DNA of 64,000 nucleotides from positions 4,407,001-4,471,000 of the forward strand of contig NZ_JAKRKC020000001.1 of the NCBI RefSeq assembly GCF_022664455.2, given 5' to 3'. The stretch comes from Actinomadura luzonensis (GTDB taxonomy: Bacteria; Actinomycetota; Actinomycetes; Streptosporangiales; Streptosporangiaceae). Position numbers and translations under genes: made by a program. The notes beneath the pieces are model-generated. The model made no database searches, was not told the origin of the DNA, and was given only the letters and a program-made list of their open reading frames with translations. Positions 27,937 through 36,762 of the stretch are shown here, piece by piece; position 1 is the first letter of the stretch; each line of letters opens with the position of its first letter.

Positions 27937-28599
27937 TCAAGCCGCACAAATCGCCAACAAGGAGAATGCCCGATTTGCGGCTTGAATAGCCTCCGGTTCG
28001 ACCTCGCTCAGCGGACGGCCGTCGGCGATGAGCTGCCAGGTGCGGCGCGCGAGCACCCGCTGGGCGGCCAGCACCTGGGCGGCGAGCAGCGCGGCGGTCA
28101 GCTCGTCCAGCCCGCCGCCCGTGCCCGCCGGAGCACCGGCGCCGCTTGACGCCCTCCCTGGCAGGGGCTCGGACAGGGCCTCGGCGAGGGCGCGCTCGTC
28201 GCGGGAGATCTGCTGGAACAGCCGGGCCTGGAGGCTCGGCGTCGAGAACACCATGCGGTGGAAGGCCACGACCTCGGGGTGGTCGTTGAGGCCGGTGACG
28301 GGGTCGCGGCGGGCGAGCCCGTCGAGGAAGTGGCGGCGCAGCGCCTCCAGCGGCGGCTCGCCCGCCGCCCGCCCCCGCACCACGCGGGCCGCCTCGCCCT
28401 CGTGGTCGGCGATGCGGTGCAGGACCAGGTCCTCCTTGGCCGGGAAGTACTTGAACAGCGTCGGCTTGGACACCCCGGCCGCCGCCGCGATCTCGGCCAC
28501 GGGCACCTCGTCGAAGCCGCGCCGCAGGAACAGCGCGACCGCCGCGCCGGAGATGGCCTCGCGCACGCGCAGGCGCTGGAGCTGCCGCAGTCCCGTCAT
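27937..28599 (-). CDS. TetR/AcrR family regulator, probable repressor of the divergent helD-like gene
   Basis: 220 residues. The HTH is VREAISGAAVALFLRRGFDEVPVAEIAAAAGVSKPTLFKYFPAKEDLVLHRI, about residues 12-63, a textbook TetR domain. The C-terminal domain is of the large-pocket type and contains a glycine/alanine-rich linker (PGRASSGAGAPAGTGGG). The last 15 codons are less GC-rich than the rest. It is divergent from the HelD-like ATPase, and two copies of a TetR-type palindrome lie 20-50 bases from its start. Confidence 0.9.
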   Translation of the reverse strand: MTGLRQLQRLRVREAISGAAVALFLRRGFDEVPVAEIAAAAGVSKPTLFKYFPAKEDLVLHRIADHEGEAARVVRGRAAGEPPLEALRRHFLDGLARRDPVTGLNDHPEVVAFHRMVFSTPSLQARLFQQISRDERALAEALSEPLPGRASSGAGAPAGTGGGLDELTAALLAAQVLAAQRVLARRTWQLIADGRPLSEVEPEAIQAANRAFSLLAICAA

Positions 28600-28619
28600 G
28601 CCGCCACTCTAGCAAAGTG

Positions 28620-28649
28620 TTAACCTGGTCAAAGATTTAACCGGGTCAA
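28620..28649. promoter_or_regulatory. Two tandem TetR-type operators between the TetR and HelD-like genes
   Basis: TTAACCTGGTCAA (28620-28632) and TTAACCGGGTCAA (28637-28649) differ at one base. Each is itself a near-palindrome (TTAACC-N-GGTcAA). The starts are 17 bases apart. They fill the 67-base divergent gap and must overlap both promoters, so one protein could repress both genes. Binding by the adjacent TetR protein is inferred. Confidence 0.7.
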
Positions 28650-28666
28650 CGCTTTCAGGGGGTGCG

Positions 28667-30694
28667 ATGGGGACGCTCGACGAGGAGCGGCGGCACGTCG
28701 AACGCTGCCGGGCCGGGCTGCGCCGGATGCTGGAGGGCGCGCGGGACAACGTGATCGTCGGGGAGACCGTGGCCGGCGACCGCTACAGCGCCGAACGACT
28801 CGGCCGCCACCTCAAGAGCCTGGCCAAGGAGCTGAGCGAGGAGCCCGAGGGCCCGCCGTTCTTCGGCCGCCTCGACTTCGGGCCGGGCTCGGCCGAGCAC
28901 CGGGGGCGCGCGTACCACATCGGCCGGCGGCACATCGCCGGCGAGCACGGCGGCCCGCCGGTGGTGGTCGACTGGCGCGCCCCGGTCGCGCGGGCCTTCT
29001 ACCGGGCCAGTGCCCGCGACCCGCAGGGCGTCGCGGTGCGCCGCCGCTTCGGCTGGTCGGGCACGACGCTGACCTCGTACGAGGACGAACGACTCGACCA
29101 GGGCGAGCCGGGCGGGCAGGGCGGGAGCCGCCTCCTGGCGGCCGAGATCGAACGCCCCCGCGTCGGCCCCATGCGCGACATCGTCGCCACCATCCAGCCC
29201 GAGCAGGACGACCTCGTCCGCGCCGGCCTCGACACCAGCATCTGCGTCCAGGGCGCGCCCGGCACCGGCAAGACCGCCGTGGGCCTGCACCGGGCCGCGT
29301 ACCTGCTGTACGCCCACCGCCGCCGCCTGGAGCGCGGCGGCGTGCTGGTCCTCGGCCCGAACCGGGCCTTCCTCGGCTACATCTCGGCCGTCCTGCCGGC
29401 GCTCGGCGAGGTGGACGTCGAGCAGACCACGCTGGAGGGGCTGCTCGCGTCCGTCCCCGTCACCGCGGCCGACCCGGAGGAGGCCGCGCTGGTCAAGCAC
29501 GACGTGCGCATGGCGGAGGTGCTGCGCAGGGCCCTGTACGGACGCGTCCGCAAGCCGGTCGAGCCGGTCGCCGTGGCCGACGGCTCCTACCGGTGGCGCG
29601 TCCCGGAGGACGAGCTGCGCCGCATCGTGGACGACACCCGCCGCGCCCGCCTCCCCTACGGCGTGGGCCGCGAGCGGGTGCACGCCCAGGCGGTCGCCGC
29701 GGTCCGCCGCCGCGCCGAGGCCCGCGGCGTGACCGCCACCGCCGCGTGGACCCGCCGCATGGCCCGCGGCCTCGCCCCCGCCCTGGACGCCCTCTGGCCG
29801 CCCGTCAAGCCGGAGGAGGTCCTGTACGAGGTGCTGCGCGGCCCCTGCGGCGACGACGCCGACGACCCGGCGCGCGGCGTGCTGAGCGACGCCGAACGGG
29901 CCGCGATCACGTGGGCGAGGCCGCCCCGCAGCCACCGGAGCGCCCGGTGGACCGCGGCCGACCTGGTGCTGCTCGACGAGCTGGCCGGCCTCGTCGAGCG
30001 CCCGCGCGGCTACGGCCACGTCATCGTGGACGAGGCCCAGGACCTGTCGCCGATGGAGTGCCGGGCGGTGGCCAGGCGCAGCGAGCACGGCTCGCTCACC
30101 GTCCTCGGGGACCTGGCGCAGGGCACCACCCCGTGGGCGGCGGCCTCGTGGCCGGAGCGGATGGCGCTGCTCGGCAAGCCGGAGGGCCGGGTGGTGGCGC
30201 TGACGACCGGCTTCCGGGTGCCGGCCGCGGTGGTGGAGCTGGCCAACGGGCTGCTGGACGCGCTCGGGGCGGAGGTGCCGCCGACGCGCTCGTACCGGTC
30301 GGACGGGCGGCTGCGGGTGACCCGCGTGGAGGACCTGGGGAAGGGGGTGGTGGCGGCGGTGCGGGAGGCGTCGGGGTTCGAGGGGTCGATCGGGGTGATC
30401 GCGGCGGACCACGGGACCGCGGCGCTGGAGTCGGCGCTGCGGGACGAGGGCTTCGAGGTCGGCGGGCCCCGGCTGAGCGTGGTGCCGGCGTCCCTGGTGA
30501 AGGGGCTGGAGTACGACCACGTCGTGGTCGCCGAGCCGGCGGCCGTCGTCGAGGCGGAGCGGCGCGGCCTCAACCGGCTGTACGTGGCGCTCACCCGGGC
30601 CGTCTCCCGGCTGGACGTGGTGCACGCGCGGCCGCTCCCGCCCCAGCTCGCCCGGCTGGCACCGGCTCGACAGGGCGGGGGCGGGGGTGTGTGA
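28667..30694 (+). CDS. HelD/HelR-family RNA polymerase recycling ATPase (UvrD-like)
   Basis: 675 residues. An N-terminal helical region (EERRHVERCRAGLRRMLEGARDN) is followed by the SF1 core. Walker A GAPGTGKTAVGLHRA is near residue 198, Walker B VIVDEAQDLSPMECRA near 455, and motifs GDLAQGTTPW, LTTGFRVP, SLVKGLEYDHVVVAEP and LYVALTRAVSRLDVVHA follow. This is the pattern of actinobacterial HelR, which removes stalled polymerase from DNA and can confer rifamycin tolerance. The insertion between residues about 250 and 430 would hold the HelD-specific arm. Known helR genes often carry a rifamycin-associated element; none is seen here, and TetR operators take its place. Confidence 0.85.
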   Translation: MGTLDEERRHVERCRAGLRRMLEGARDNVIVGETVAGDRYSAERLGRHLKSLAKELSEEPEGPPFFGRLDFGPGSAEHRGRAYHIGRRHIAGEHGGPPVVVDWRAPVARAFYRASARDPQGVAVRRRFGWSGTTLTSYEDERLDQGEPGGQGGSRLLAAEIERPRVGPMRDIVATIQPEQDDLVRAGLDTSICVQGAPGTGKTAVGLHRAAYLLYAHRRRLERGGVLVLGPNRAFLGYISAVLPALGEVDVEQTTLEGLLASVPVTAADPEEAALVKHDVRMAEVLRRALYGRVRKPVEPVAVADGSYRWRVPEDELRRIVDDTRRARLPYGVGRERVHAQAVAAVRRRAEARGVTATAAWTRRMARGLAPALDALWPPVKPEEVLYEVLRGPCGDDADDPARGVLSDAERAAITWARPPRSHRSARWTAADLVLLDELAGLVERPRGYGHVIVDEAQDLSPMECRAVARRSEHGSLTVLGDLAQGTTPWAAASWPERMALLGKPEGRVVALTTGFRVPAAVVELANGLLDALGAEVPPTRSYRSDGRLRVTRVEDLGKGVVAAVREASGFEGSIGVIAADHGTAALESALRDEGFEVGGPRLSVVPASLVKGLEYDHVVVAEPAAVVEAERRGLNRLYVALTRAVSRLDVVHARPLPPQLARLAPARQGGGGGV

Positions 30695-30724
30695 TGTGGT
30701 TCCCGTCCAGAAGGAGCCCGCCCG

Positions 30725-31168
30725 GTGCCCCACGCGCAGGACCCGCCTCCGCCCTCCCCCGCACCGCCCCCGGACGACGGGTCCGGTGGGCCCGCCGCGT
30801 CCGGCGCCGAGAGCGAGGAGAGCGCCCAGGTCGAGCGGGCCGTCCCGGACGAGGACGGGAGCGGCGGCCCCGGGGCGGCGCCGCCGGCCGCCTCCGCGCC
30901 GCCCGCCGCCTCGGCGCCGCCCGCCGCGAGCGTGGCCCGCCCGCCGCGCCGCCAGGGCATCGACCAGGTGCCGTCGATCCTCGGGTGCGTGTGCGCGGCG
31001 GTGGCCGTGCTGTTCGACCCGGTCCTGTTCGGCCTGGCCGGCATCGTGCTGGGCGTCGCGGGTCACCTGCGCGGCGAGCCCCTGGGCAAGTGGGCCGCCG
31101 TGGCGGCGGGCGCCGGCATGGTGGCGGGGACGGTCCTCACGCTCGTCCTGGAGAGCACCATGCCCTGA
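30725..31168 (+). CDS. Small membrane protein with proline/alanine-rich N-terminus
   Basis: 147 residues from a GTG, with AGGAG about ten bases upstream. The first 75 residues are proline-, alanine- and acid-rich, with a direct PPAASA repeat. Two hydrophobic helices (about 84-108 and 118-140) form the C-terminal half, with the loop GHLRGEPLGKWA. It resembles DUF4190-type small membrane proteins. It follows the HelD-like gene closely and may be cotranscribed. Confidence 0.65.
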   Translation: MPHAQDPPPPSPAPPPDDGSGGPAASGAESEESAQVERAVPDEDGSGGPGAAPPAASAPPAASAPPAASVARPPRRQGIDQVPSILGCVCAAVAVLFDPVLFGLAGIVLGVAGHLRGEPLGKWAAVAAGAGMVAGTVLTLVLESTMP

Positions 31169-31184
31169 CCGGCGGCCGCGCCGC

Positions 31185-32405
31185 TCAGCCGGCCGCTAGG
31201 GCGACCGTGGGCGACAGGCGGGCGGCCCGCATCGCCGGGTAGATGCCCGCCAGCGTCCCCACCACCAGCGTCGCCGCCACCGCCCCGCCCACCGCCCACG
31301 GCGGCACCACGGGCGGCCAGCCGCGCGAGAGGGCGTACCCGGCCGTGGCGAGCGCGCCGAGCACCGCGCCCGCCGCCCCGCCGAGCCCCGACAGCAGCAG
31401 CGACTCGGCGAGGAACTGCAGGCGCACCTGCCCCCGGGTGGCCCCGAGCGAGCGGCGCAGCCCGATCTCCTTGCGCCGCTCCAGCACCGAGATGACCATG
31501 GTGTTGGCCACGCCCACCCCGCCGACGAGCAGCGCCACCGCGCCGAGCCCGAGCAGCAGGCCGGTGAACGCCCCCGCCGCCGCGGCCTTGGCCGCGAGCG
31601 CGTCGGACGGCCGGCTGACCGCCACCTCCTCGGGGTTCTCCGGGTTGACGGTGCGCGGCAGCGCCGCCCGCACCTGCTCCACGGTCGCGTCGGACGAGCG
31701 CTCGTAGATCGTCGTCGGGTGGCCGTCGAACCCGAGCAGGTCCGCGGCCGCCGGGAAGCCGACCAGCGCCGACCGCTCGATCTCCGGCGCGAGCGGCATC
31801 GGCCCGAGGATGCCGATGACGGTGAACCACCGCCCGCCCATCCACACCTGCACGCCGGTCCTGGCCAGCCCGAGCCGCCGGGCCGCCTCCGCGCCGAGCA
31901 CCACGGCCGGCTGCCGGGCGGTGGCCTCGTTCAGCCAGGCGCCCCTGGCGACGGCGCCCTCCAGGGTGGTGAGCAGGCCGGTGCTGGCGGCCTGGACGGC
32001 GATGCCGCCGGTGACGGCGTCCGGGATGTGGTTGTTGCGCCGGACGGTGGCCTCGACGCCGCCCGTGGCGGCGGCCGTGCGGACCGGTCTGATGCGCTGC
32101 ACCATGGCCAGGGCGGTGCCGGGCAGCTCGGCCTCCTCCCCGAACATGGTGCGGCCCGGCGACACGGTCAGCAGGTTCGTGCCGAGCCGGTCGAGCCGGC
32201 GCAGGAGCTGTTCGCGTGAGGACGACGAGATCCCGATCACCGCGATCATGGTGGCGATGCCGATCGCGATGCCGAGCGCGGACAGGATCACCCGCGCCGG
32301 GCGGGCCCGCAGCCCGGCCGCCCCGGTCCGCACGACGTCGCCGGGGCTCAGCCGGCCGGGCGTCAGCCGCTCGCCGCGCGTCGTCCCGGCTCGCGGCGCG
32401 CTCAT
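31185..32405 (-). CDS. MacB/FtsX-like ABC transporter permease
   Basis: 406 residues from the ATG at 32405, which overlaps the stop of the ATPase gene (ATGA). One N-terminal helix (about 38-58, ARPARVILSALGIAIGIATMIAVIGIS) is followed by a large extracytoplasmic domain (to about 270). Three C-terminal helices follow, with the FtsX core NTMVISVLERRKEIGLRRSLGATRGQVRLQFLAESLLLS. This is the MacB_PCD/FtsX arrangement. It forms an exporter with the ATPase and adaptor encoded upstream; the transported compound is unknown. Confidence 0.92.
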   Translation of the reverse strand: MSAPRAGTTRGERLTPGRLSPGDVVRTGAAGLRARPARVILSALGIAIGIATMIAVIGISSSSREQLLRRLDRLGTNLLTVSPGRTMFGEEAELPGTALAMVQRIRPVRTAAATGGVEATVRRNNHIPDAVTGGIAVQAASTGLLTTLEGAVARGAWLNEATARQPAVVLGAEAARRLGLARTGVQVWMGGRWFTVIGILGPMPLAPEIERSALVGFPAAADLLGFDGHPTTIYERSSDATVEQVRAALPRTVNPENPEEVAVSRPSDALAAKAAAAGAFTGLLLGLGAVALLVGGVGVANTMVISVLERRKEIGLRRSLGATRGQVRLQFLAESLLLSGLGGAAGAVLGALATAGYALSRGWPPVVPPWAVGGAVAATLVVGTLAGIYPAMRAARLSPTVALAAG

Positions 32406-33136
32406 CGTCCCGCTCCTCTCAGCAGCGCGACCGGTCCCCGGTCGTCGTGGTCGTGGCCGTCCACGACGAGCCCGTCGCGCAGCCGCACCTGGCGGCGGCA
32501 CCAGCCGGCGATCTCGGCGTCGTGCGTGATGAGGGCGATCGTGGTGCCGGCGGCGTGCAGGCCGGCGAGCACGGCCAGCACGTCGGCGCCGGCCGCGGAG
32601 TCCAGGTTGCCGGTGGGCTCGTCGGCGAGCAGCAGCGCCGGGTCGCCGGCGACCGCGCGGGCGACCGCCACCCGCTGCTGCTCGCCGCCGGACAGCTCGG
32701 CCGGCCGGTGCCCCAGGCGGTGGCCGAGCCCGACCCGGTCGAGGGCGGCGGCGGCGCGCTCGCGGCGGGCCCGCCGGCCCGCGCCGGTGTAGAGCAGCCC
32801 GTCGGCCACGTTGTCCAGGGCGGTGACGCCGGGCGCGAGGTGGAAGTGCTGGAAGACGAAGCCCAGGTGGCGCGAGCGCAGCGCGGACAGCTCGCGGTCG
32901 GACAGGGCCGCCACGTCGTGCCCGGCCACCCGGACGGCGCCGGTGGTGGGCCGGTCGAGGGTGCCGATCAGGTGCAGCATGGTGGACTTGCCGCTGCCGG
33001 AGGGGCCGACGATGGCCAGCAGGTCGCCGCGGGCGACGGCGAGATCCACGCCGCGCAGCGCGTGCACGCCGCCGGGATAGGACTTGGTGACCCCGGCCAG
33101 CTCGGCGATCACCGGCGCGGAGGGCTCGGCGGTCAT
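32402..33136 (-). CDS. MacB/LolD-type ABC transporter ATP-binding protein
   Basis: 244 residues. Walker A GPSGSGKST, the signature LSGGEQQRVAVARAVA, Walker B LLLADEPTGNLD and the switch His in LITHDAEIAG are all intact. The ATG overlaps the adaptor stop and the stop overlaps the permease start, so the three are translationally coupled. The C-terminal extension (GHDHDDRGPVALLRGAGR) is histidine- and aspartate-rich. Confidence 0.94.
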   Translation of the reverse strand: MTAEPSAPVIAELAGVTKSYPGGVHALRGVDLAVARGDLLAIVGPSGSGKSTMLHLIGTLDRPTTGAVRVAGHDVAALSDRELSALRSRHLGFVFQHFHLAPGVTALDNVADGLLYTGAGRRARRERAAAALDRVGLGHRLGHRPAELSGGEQQRVAVARAVAGDPALLLADEPTGNLDSAAGADVLAVLAGLHAAGTTIALITHDAEIAGWCRRQVRLRDGLVVDGHDHDDRGPVALLRGAGR

Positions 33137-34200
33137 GTGGCGGGCACCCCGACCTTCATCCCCTCGCGCAGCCCCTCGCCCTCGACCTCCACCAGCCCGC
33201 CGCCGAACGCGCCCGTCTCGACGGCGACGATCCTGGTGCCGGAGCCGGTCACGACCTCCACCCCGAACCCGCCCTCGCGCAGCGCCAGCAGCGCCTCCAC
33301 GGGCACGGCCAGCACGCCGGCGTGCCGCGCGCTCTGCAGCTCCACCTCCACGGGCGCCTGGTCGAGCCGGGTGCGCGGCCGCTCGGCCAGGGTGATGTCG
33401 ACGTCCACGGTGGTGCTGGTGTCCGGCTCCTGGCCGGTGACCTCGGCGACCATCCCGATCGAGGTGATCCGGCCGGCCGCCCGCTCGCCGCCGGGCAGCG
33501 TCACGGTGACCCGCGCGCCCTTGCGGGCCAGCGACTGGTCGGCGGTGTCGAGGTCCACGTGCACGAGGCGGCGCATGCCGCTGACCGTGAGCACCTGGCG
33601 GCCGGGCGCGACCCGGTCGCCGACGGCGGCCCTGGCCTCGGTGACGCGGACGGCGGCGGGCTGGAAGACGACCTGGGCGGCGTCCACCTCGCCGGTCTCC
33701 GGCAGCCCGCGGTCCTCCTGCCAGTCCAGGACGGCCTGGCGGGTGGCGCCGCTGAAGTGCCCGTCCACCGTCAGGTAGGAGCCGTGGCCGAGCGCCTTGA
33801 GGTTGCGTTCGAGCTGCTCGACGTCCGGGCCGTCGGACACGCCGAGCCGCAGCGTCCGGTACAGCGGCAGGGCGCCGTACATGAGGACGGTGGGCCGGCG
33901 GTCGACCTTGATCAGCGGCCGGCCGCGCCGCACGACGGCGCCCTGCGCCGGGACCCAGGTGACGACGCCGGAGCCGCCCGCCGTGAGCTGCCGCTCCCCC
34001 GCGTAGGTGAGCGCGCCGTCCACGGTCTTGGTCTCGACCAGGTCCCGCCGGGTGACCTCGGCGGTGGCCGGGACCGTGGGCGGGGCGGCCGGCGCGGCGG
34101 CGGGCGCGGCCGGCCCGTCGTGCAGGACGGCGACGGCGGTCCACGTCCCGGCGACGGCGAGGACGGCGCCGCCGCCCAGCAGCAGGCCCTTGCCCCTCAC
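33133..34200 (-). CDS. MacA/HlyD-like periplasmic adaptor with peptidoglycan-binding-like insert
   Basis: 355 residues from the GTG at 34200, which overlaps the preceding lipoprotein stop (GTGA). A membrane anchor (about 6-26) is followed by a barrel-sandwich lead (ARRGRPLIKVDRRPTVLMYGALPLYRTL). A PG_binding_1-like stretch follows (VEQLERNLKALGHGSYLTVDGHFSGATRQAVLDWQ), then lipoyl/beta-barrel segments (GRQVLTVSGMRRLVHVDLDTADQSLARKGARVTVTLPGGE). The combination is common in actinobacterial exporters. It couples the permease to an outer target or the cell wall. Confidence 0.88.
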   Translation of the reverse strand: MRGKGLLLGGGAVLAVAGTWTAVAVLHDGPAAPAAAPAAPPTVPATAEVTRRDLVETKTVDGALTYAGERQLTAGGSGVVTWVPAQGAVVRRGRPLIKVDRRPTVLMYGALPLYRTLRLGVSDGPDVEQLERNLKALGHGSYLTVDGHFSGATRQAVLDWQEDRGLPETGEVDAAQVVFQPAAVRVTEARAAVGDRVAPGRQVLTVSGMRRLVHVDLDTADQSLARKGARVTVTLPGGERAAGRITSIGMVAEVTGQEPDTSTTVDVDITLAERPRTRLDQAPVEVELQSARHAGVLAVPVEALLALREGGFGVEVVTGSGTRIVAVETGAFGGGLVEVEGEGLREGMKVGVPAT

Positions 34201-34733
34201 GAGCCGCCTCCGCCGCCGGCCGGGCCCTTCTTCATGCCGGGCGCGTACTCCTCGCAGGCCTTGTGCGCGGCCTCCAGCTTGTCCTTCGAGCCGCCCTTGG
34301 CCATGATCCGCATCGGCTGGCCGGGCTTCGGGTCGGCCACGTCCACGCCGTGCGCGCGCATGCACTGCGCGAACTTCAGCATCTTGTCGTAGTCCTCGGC
34401 GCTGGGCGTGCCGGCCTTCACCGCGGACTCCATGATCGGCCCGCACGCCTTCTGCGCCTTGTCCATCTTCTCCTTGGACGCGCCGCGCGGCACCGTGAGG
34501 CGGATGTCGCCGCCCTGCGGGTCGGGCATGTCGATCCCGTGCTGCCGCATGCACTGCGCGAACTTCAGCGCCGCCTGCTGCGGGTCCAGCGTCGGGGACG
34601 GAGAGGCGGACGCGCTCGCCGTCGCGCCCGTGCGGCTCGCGCTGACCACGTCGTCGTCCGTGGCCGCGGGGCCGCCGCAGGCGGCCAGCGCGAGCACGAG
34701 CGGCACGGCGGCCGGCGCCCGTCGAAGGTTCAT
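34197..34733 (-). CDS. Lipoprotein with an internally duplicated Cys/His motif
   Basis: 178 residues from the ATG at 34733. The lipobox ALAAC places the acylated cysteine near 19. Two repeats follow: about 54-100 (LKFAQCMRQHGIDMPDPQGGDIRL...KACGPI) and about 117-165 (LKFAQCMRAHGVDVADPKPGQPMRI...KACEEY). Each has an early Cys, a CMRxHGxDxxDP core and a late Cys. This is a recognised type of actinobacterial lipoprotein next to MacAB-like exporters, but its role is unknown; binding of the exported compound is a reasonable guess. It is the first gene of the exporter operon. Confidence 0.85.
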   Translation of the reverse strand: MNLRRAPAAVPLVLALAACGGPAATDDDVVSASRTGATASASASPSPTLDPQQAALKFAQCMRQHGIDMPDPQGGDIRLTVPRGASKEKMDKAQKACGPIMESAVKAGTPSAEDYDKMLKFAQCMRAHGVDVADPKPGQPMRIMAKGGSKDKLEAAHKACEEYAPGMKKGPAGGGGGS

Positions 34734-34873
34734 GGCTCTCGCTCCTCCGCGCCGCCGGGTCACTCGCCCGCGGCGCGGCCCCACTCCAGCCCATCGGGTG
34801 CTAGAACCGGATAAGCCCTTACCCGCGGCTAACACGTGATCCGTCACGCTCGTCGCCGAGGGAAGGGGCCGTC

Positions 34874-35527
34874 ATGCGGGTGCTTGTCGTGGAGGACGAG
34901 GAACGGCTGGCCGACGCGGTCGCGCACGGCCTGCGGCTGCACGCGATCGCCGTGGACGTGGCCTACGACGGGCAGGACGCGCTCGACCTGGCCGCGTACG
35001 TCGACTACGACGTGGTCGTGCTGGACCGGGACCTGCCGGAGGTGCACGGCGACGACGTGTGCCGGCGGCTGCGCGAGGCCGGCCGGCCGGGCCGGGTGCT
35101 CATGCTGACGGCCGCCGGGCAGATCCGCGACAAGGTGGACGGGCTGGCCGTCGGCGCGGACGACTACCTGGTCAAGCCGTTCGCGTTCGCCGAGCTGGTG
35201 GCCCGGGTGCGGGCGCTGGCCAGGCGCGCGCCGCGCCGCCCTGAGCCGCCGCTGGAGCGGGCCGGGATCAGGCTCGACCCGGCGCGCCGCACGGTCACCA
35301 GGGACGGGCGGGCGGTGCCGCTCAACCGCAAGGAGTTCGACGTCCTGCACGTGCTGCTGCGCGCCGGCGGCGAGCTGGTCACCTCCGGCGAGCTGCGCAG
35401 GAGCGTGTGGGACGAGCACGCCGACCCCGGCACCGGCGCGCTGCGCGTCACGATCACCGCGCTGCGCAAGAAGCTCGGGCCACCCGCGGCGGTCCAGAAC
35501 GTGCCCGGCCGGGGGTACCGGCTGTGA
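34874..35527 (+). CDS. OmpR-family response regulator
   Basis: 217 residues. The receiver domain has the phosphoacceptor Asp51 in VVVLDRDLPEVHG and a switch lysine in DYLVKPFAFAEL. The winged-helix DNA-binding domain has LNRKEFDVLHVLLRAGGELVTSGELRRSVWDE and ends in VQNVPGRGYRL. It is divergent from the MacAB-like exporter operon (about 140 bases apart) and overlaps the downstream kinase (GTGA). It is the probable regulator of the exporter. Confidence 0.95.
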   Translation: MRVLVVEDEERLADAVAHGLRLHAIAVDVAYDGQDALDLAAYVDYDVVVLDRDLPEVHGDDVCRRLREAGRPGRVLMLTAAGQIRDKVDGLAVGADDYLVKPFAFAELVARVRALARRAPRRPEPPLERAGIRLDPARRTVTRDGRAVPLNRKEFDVLHVLLRAGGELVTSGELRRSVWDEHADPGTGALRVTITALRKKLGPPAAVQNVPGRGYRL

Positions 35528-36726
35528 CCGCCGGGACCGGGCTGTCGCGCCCGAGGGCCTGGTGGGACCGGCGGCGGCTGCGGCTTCGGCTGACCCTGCT
35601 GTACGGCGGGCTGTTCTTCGTCGCCGGGTCGCTGCTGCTGGCGCTCACCTACCTGATCACCGCGCAGGCGCTGCGGCAGCAGTTCACGCTGGGCGGGAAG
35701 AAGGTGATCGGGGTGCCGCCGCCGGCGATGCCGGCCGACGCGCAGCCGCAGCGCGCGGCGGTGCAGGACGTGCTGTTCCAGGGCGACCTGGTGGCGCGCG
35801 CCGACCAGGTGCTCACCCAGGTCGTGCAGTACACCGCGACGGCGATGATCCTGGTCGGCGCGGTCGCGCTGGTGCTCGGGTACGTCGTGGCCGACCGGGC
35901 GCTGCGGCCCCTGGACCGGGTGACCGAGACCGCGCAGCGGCTGTCGGAGAGCACCCTGCACGAGCGGATCGGGCTGGAGGGCCCGCCGGACGAGGTCAGG
36001 CGGCTGGCCGACACCTTCGACGCGATGCTGGACCGGCTGCACCGCGTCTTCGACGGGCAGCGGCGCTTCATCGCCAACGCCTCCCACGAGCTGCGCACCC
36101 CGCTGGCGGTCAACCGTACGGTGCTGGAGGTGTCGCTGGAGGAGCCGGAGGCGTCGGCGGACCTGAAGGCGCTGGCCAGGGCGCTGCTCGGCACCAACGC
36201 CCGGCACGAGCGGCTCATCGAGGGGCTGCTGCTGCTCGCGCAGTCGGAGCAGGAGCTGACCGTACGCAGGTGGGTCGACCTGGAGCAGGTCGCGCGGGCG
36301 GCGCTGGAGCAGCTCGACCCGGGCGGGCGCAGGCGGGCCGTCACCGTGCACAGGGACCTGCGGCCGGTGCTGGTGGAGGGCGATCCGCTGTTCCTGGAGC
36401 GGTGCCTGGTCAACCTGCTGGAGAACGCGGTCACGCACAACGTGCGCGGCGGCGAGGTGTGGCTGGCGCTGCGGCGGGCGGACGGCGGCGGCGCGGTGGT
36501 GACGGTGGACAACACCGGGCCGGTGGTGCCGCCGTACGAGGTGGAGGACCTGTTCCAGCCGTTCAGCCGGTTGCAGGGGGAGCGGGTGCGCTCGTACAAG
36601 GGGGCGGGGCTCGGGCTGTCGATCGTGCGGGCCATCGTGACCGCGCACGGCGGCGAGGTGGGCGCGGAGGCCAGGGAGGAGGGCGGCCTGCGGGTCACCG
36701 TGCGCCTGCCCGCCCGGCTGCCCTGA
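35524..36726 (+). CDS. Sensor histidine kinase of the OmpR-type pair
   Basis: 400 residues from a GTG overlapping the regulator stop. Two membrane helices are visible: about 22-44 with YGGLFFVAGSLLLALTYLI, and about 105-125. A HAMP domain follows the second (VADRALRPLDRVTETAQRLSESTLHERIGLEG). The phosphoacceptor box is RRFIANASHELRTPLAVNRTVLEVSLEE. The N box is LLENAVTHN and the G boxes are DNTGPVVPPYEVEDLFQPFSR and GAGLGLSIVRAIV. It senses a signal at the membrane and phosphorylates the adjacent regulator. Its coupling to a MacAB-like exporter suggests peptide or antibiotic stress. Confidence 0.95.
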   Translation: MTAGTGLSRPRAWWDRRRLRLRLTLLYGGLFFVAGSLLLALTYLITAQALRQQFTLGGKKVIGVPPPAMPADAQPQRAAVQDVLFQGDLVARADQVLTQVVQYTATAMILVGAVALVLGYVVADRALRPLDRVTETAQRLSESTLHERIGLEGPPDEVRRLADTFDAMLDRLHRVFDGQRRFIANASHELRTPLAVNRTVLEVSLEEPEASADLKALARALLGTNARHERLIEGLLLLAQSEQELTVRRWVDLEQVARAALEQLDPGGRRRAVTVHRDLRPVLVEGDPLFLERCLVNLLENAVTHNVRGGEVWLALRRADGGGAVVTVDNTGPVVPPYEVEDLFQPFSRLQGERVRSYKGAGLGLSIVRAIVTAHGGEVGAEAREEGGLRVTVRLPARLP

Positions 36727-36762
36727 GCGGACGGGGCGGGCCCGGCGTGAGATCCTGGGAGG

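Noticed and set aside
28600..28666. Rifamycin-associated element before the HelD-like gene
   Set aside because: The expected GC-rich inverted repeat is not present; the gap contains only the TTAACC-N-GGTCAA palindromes.
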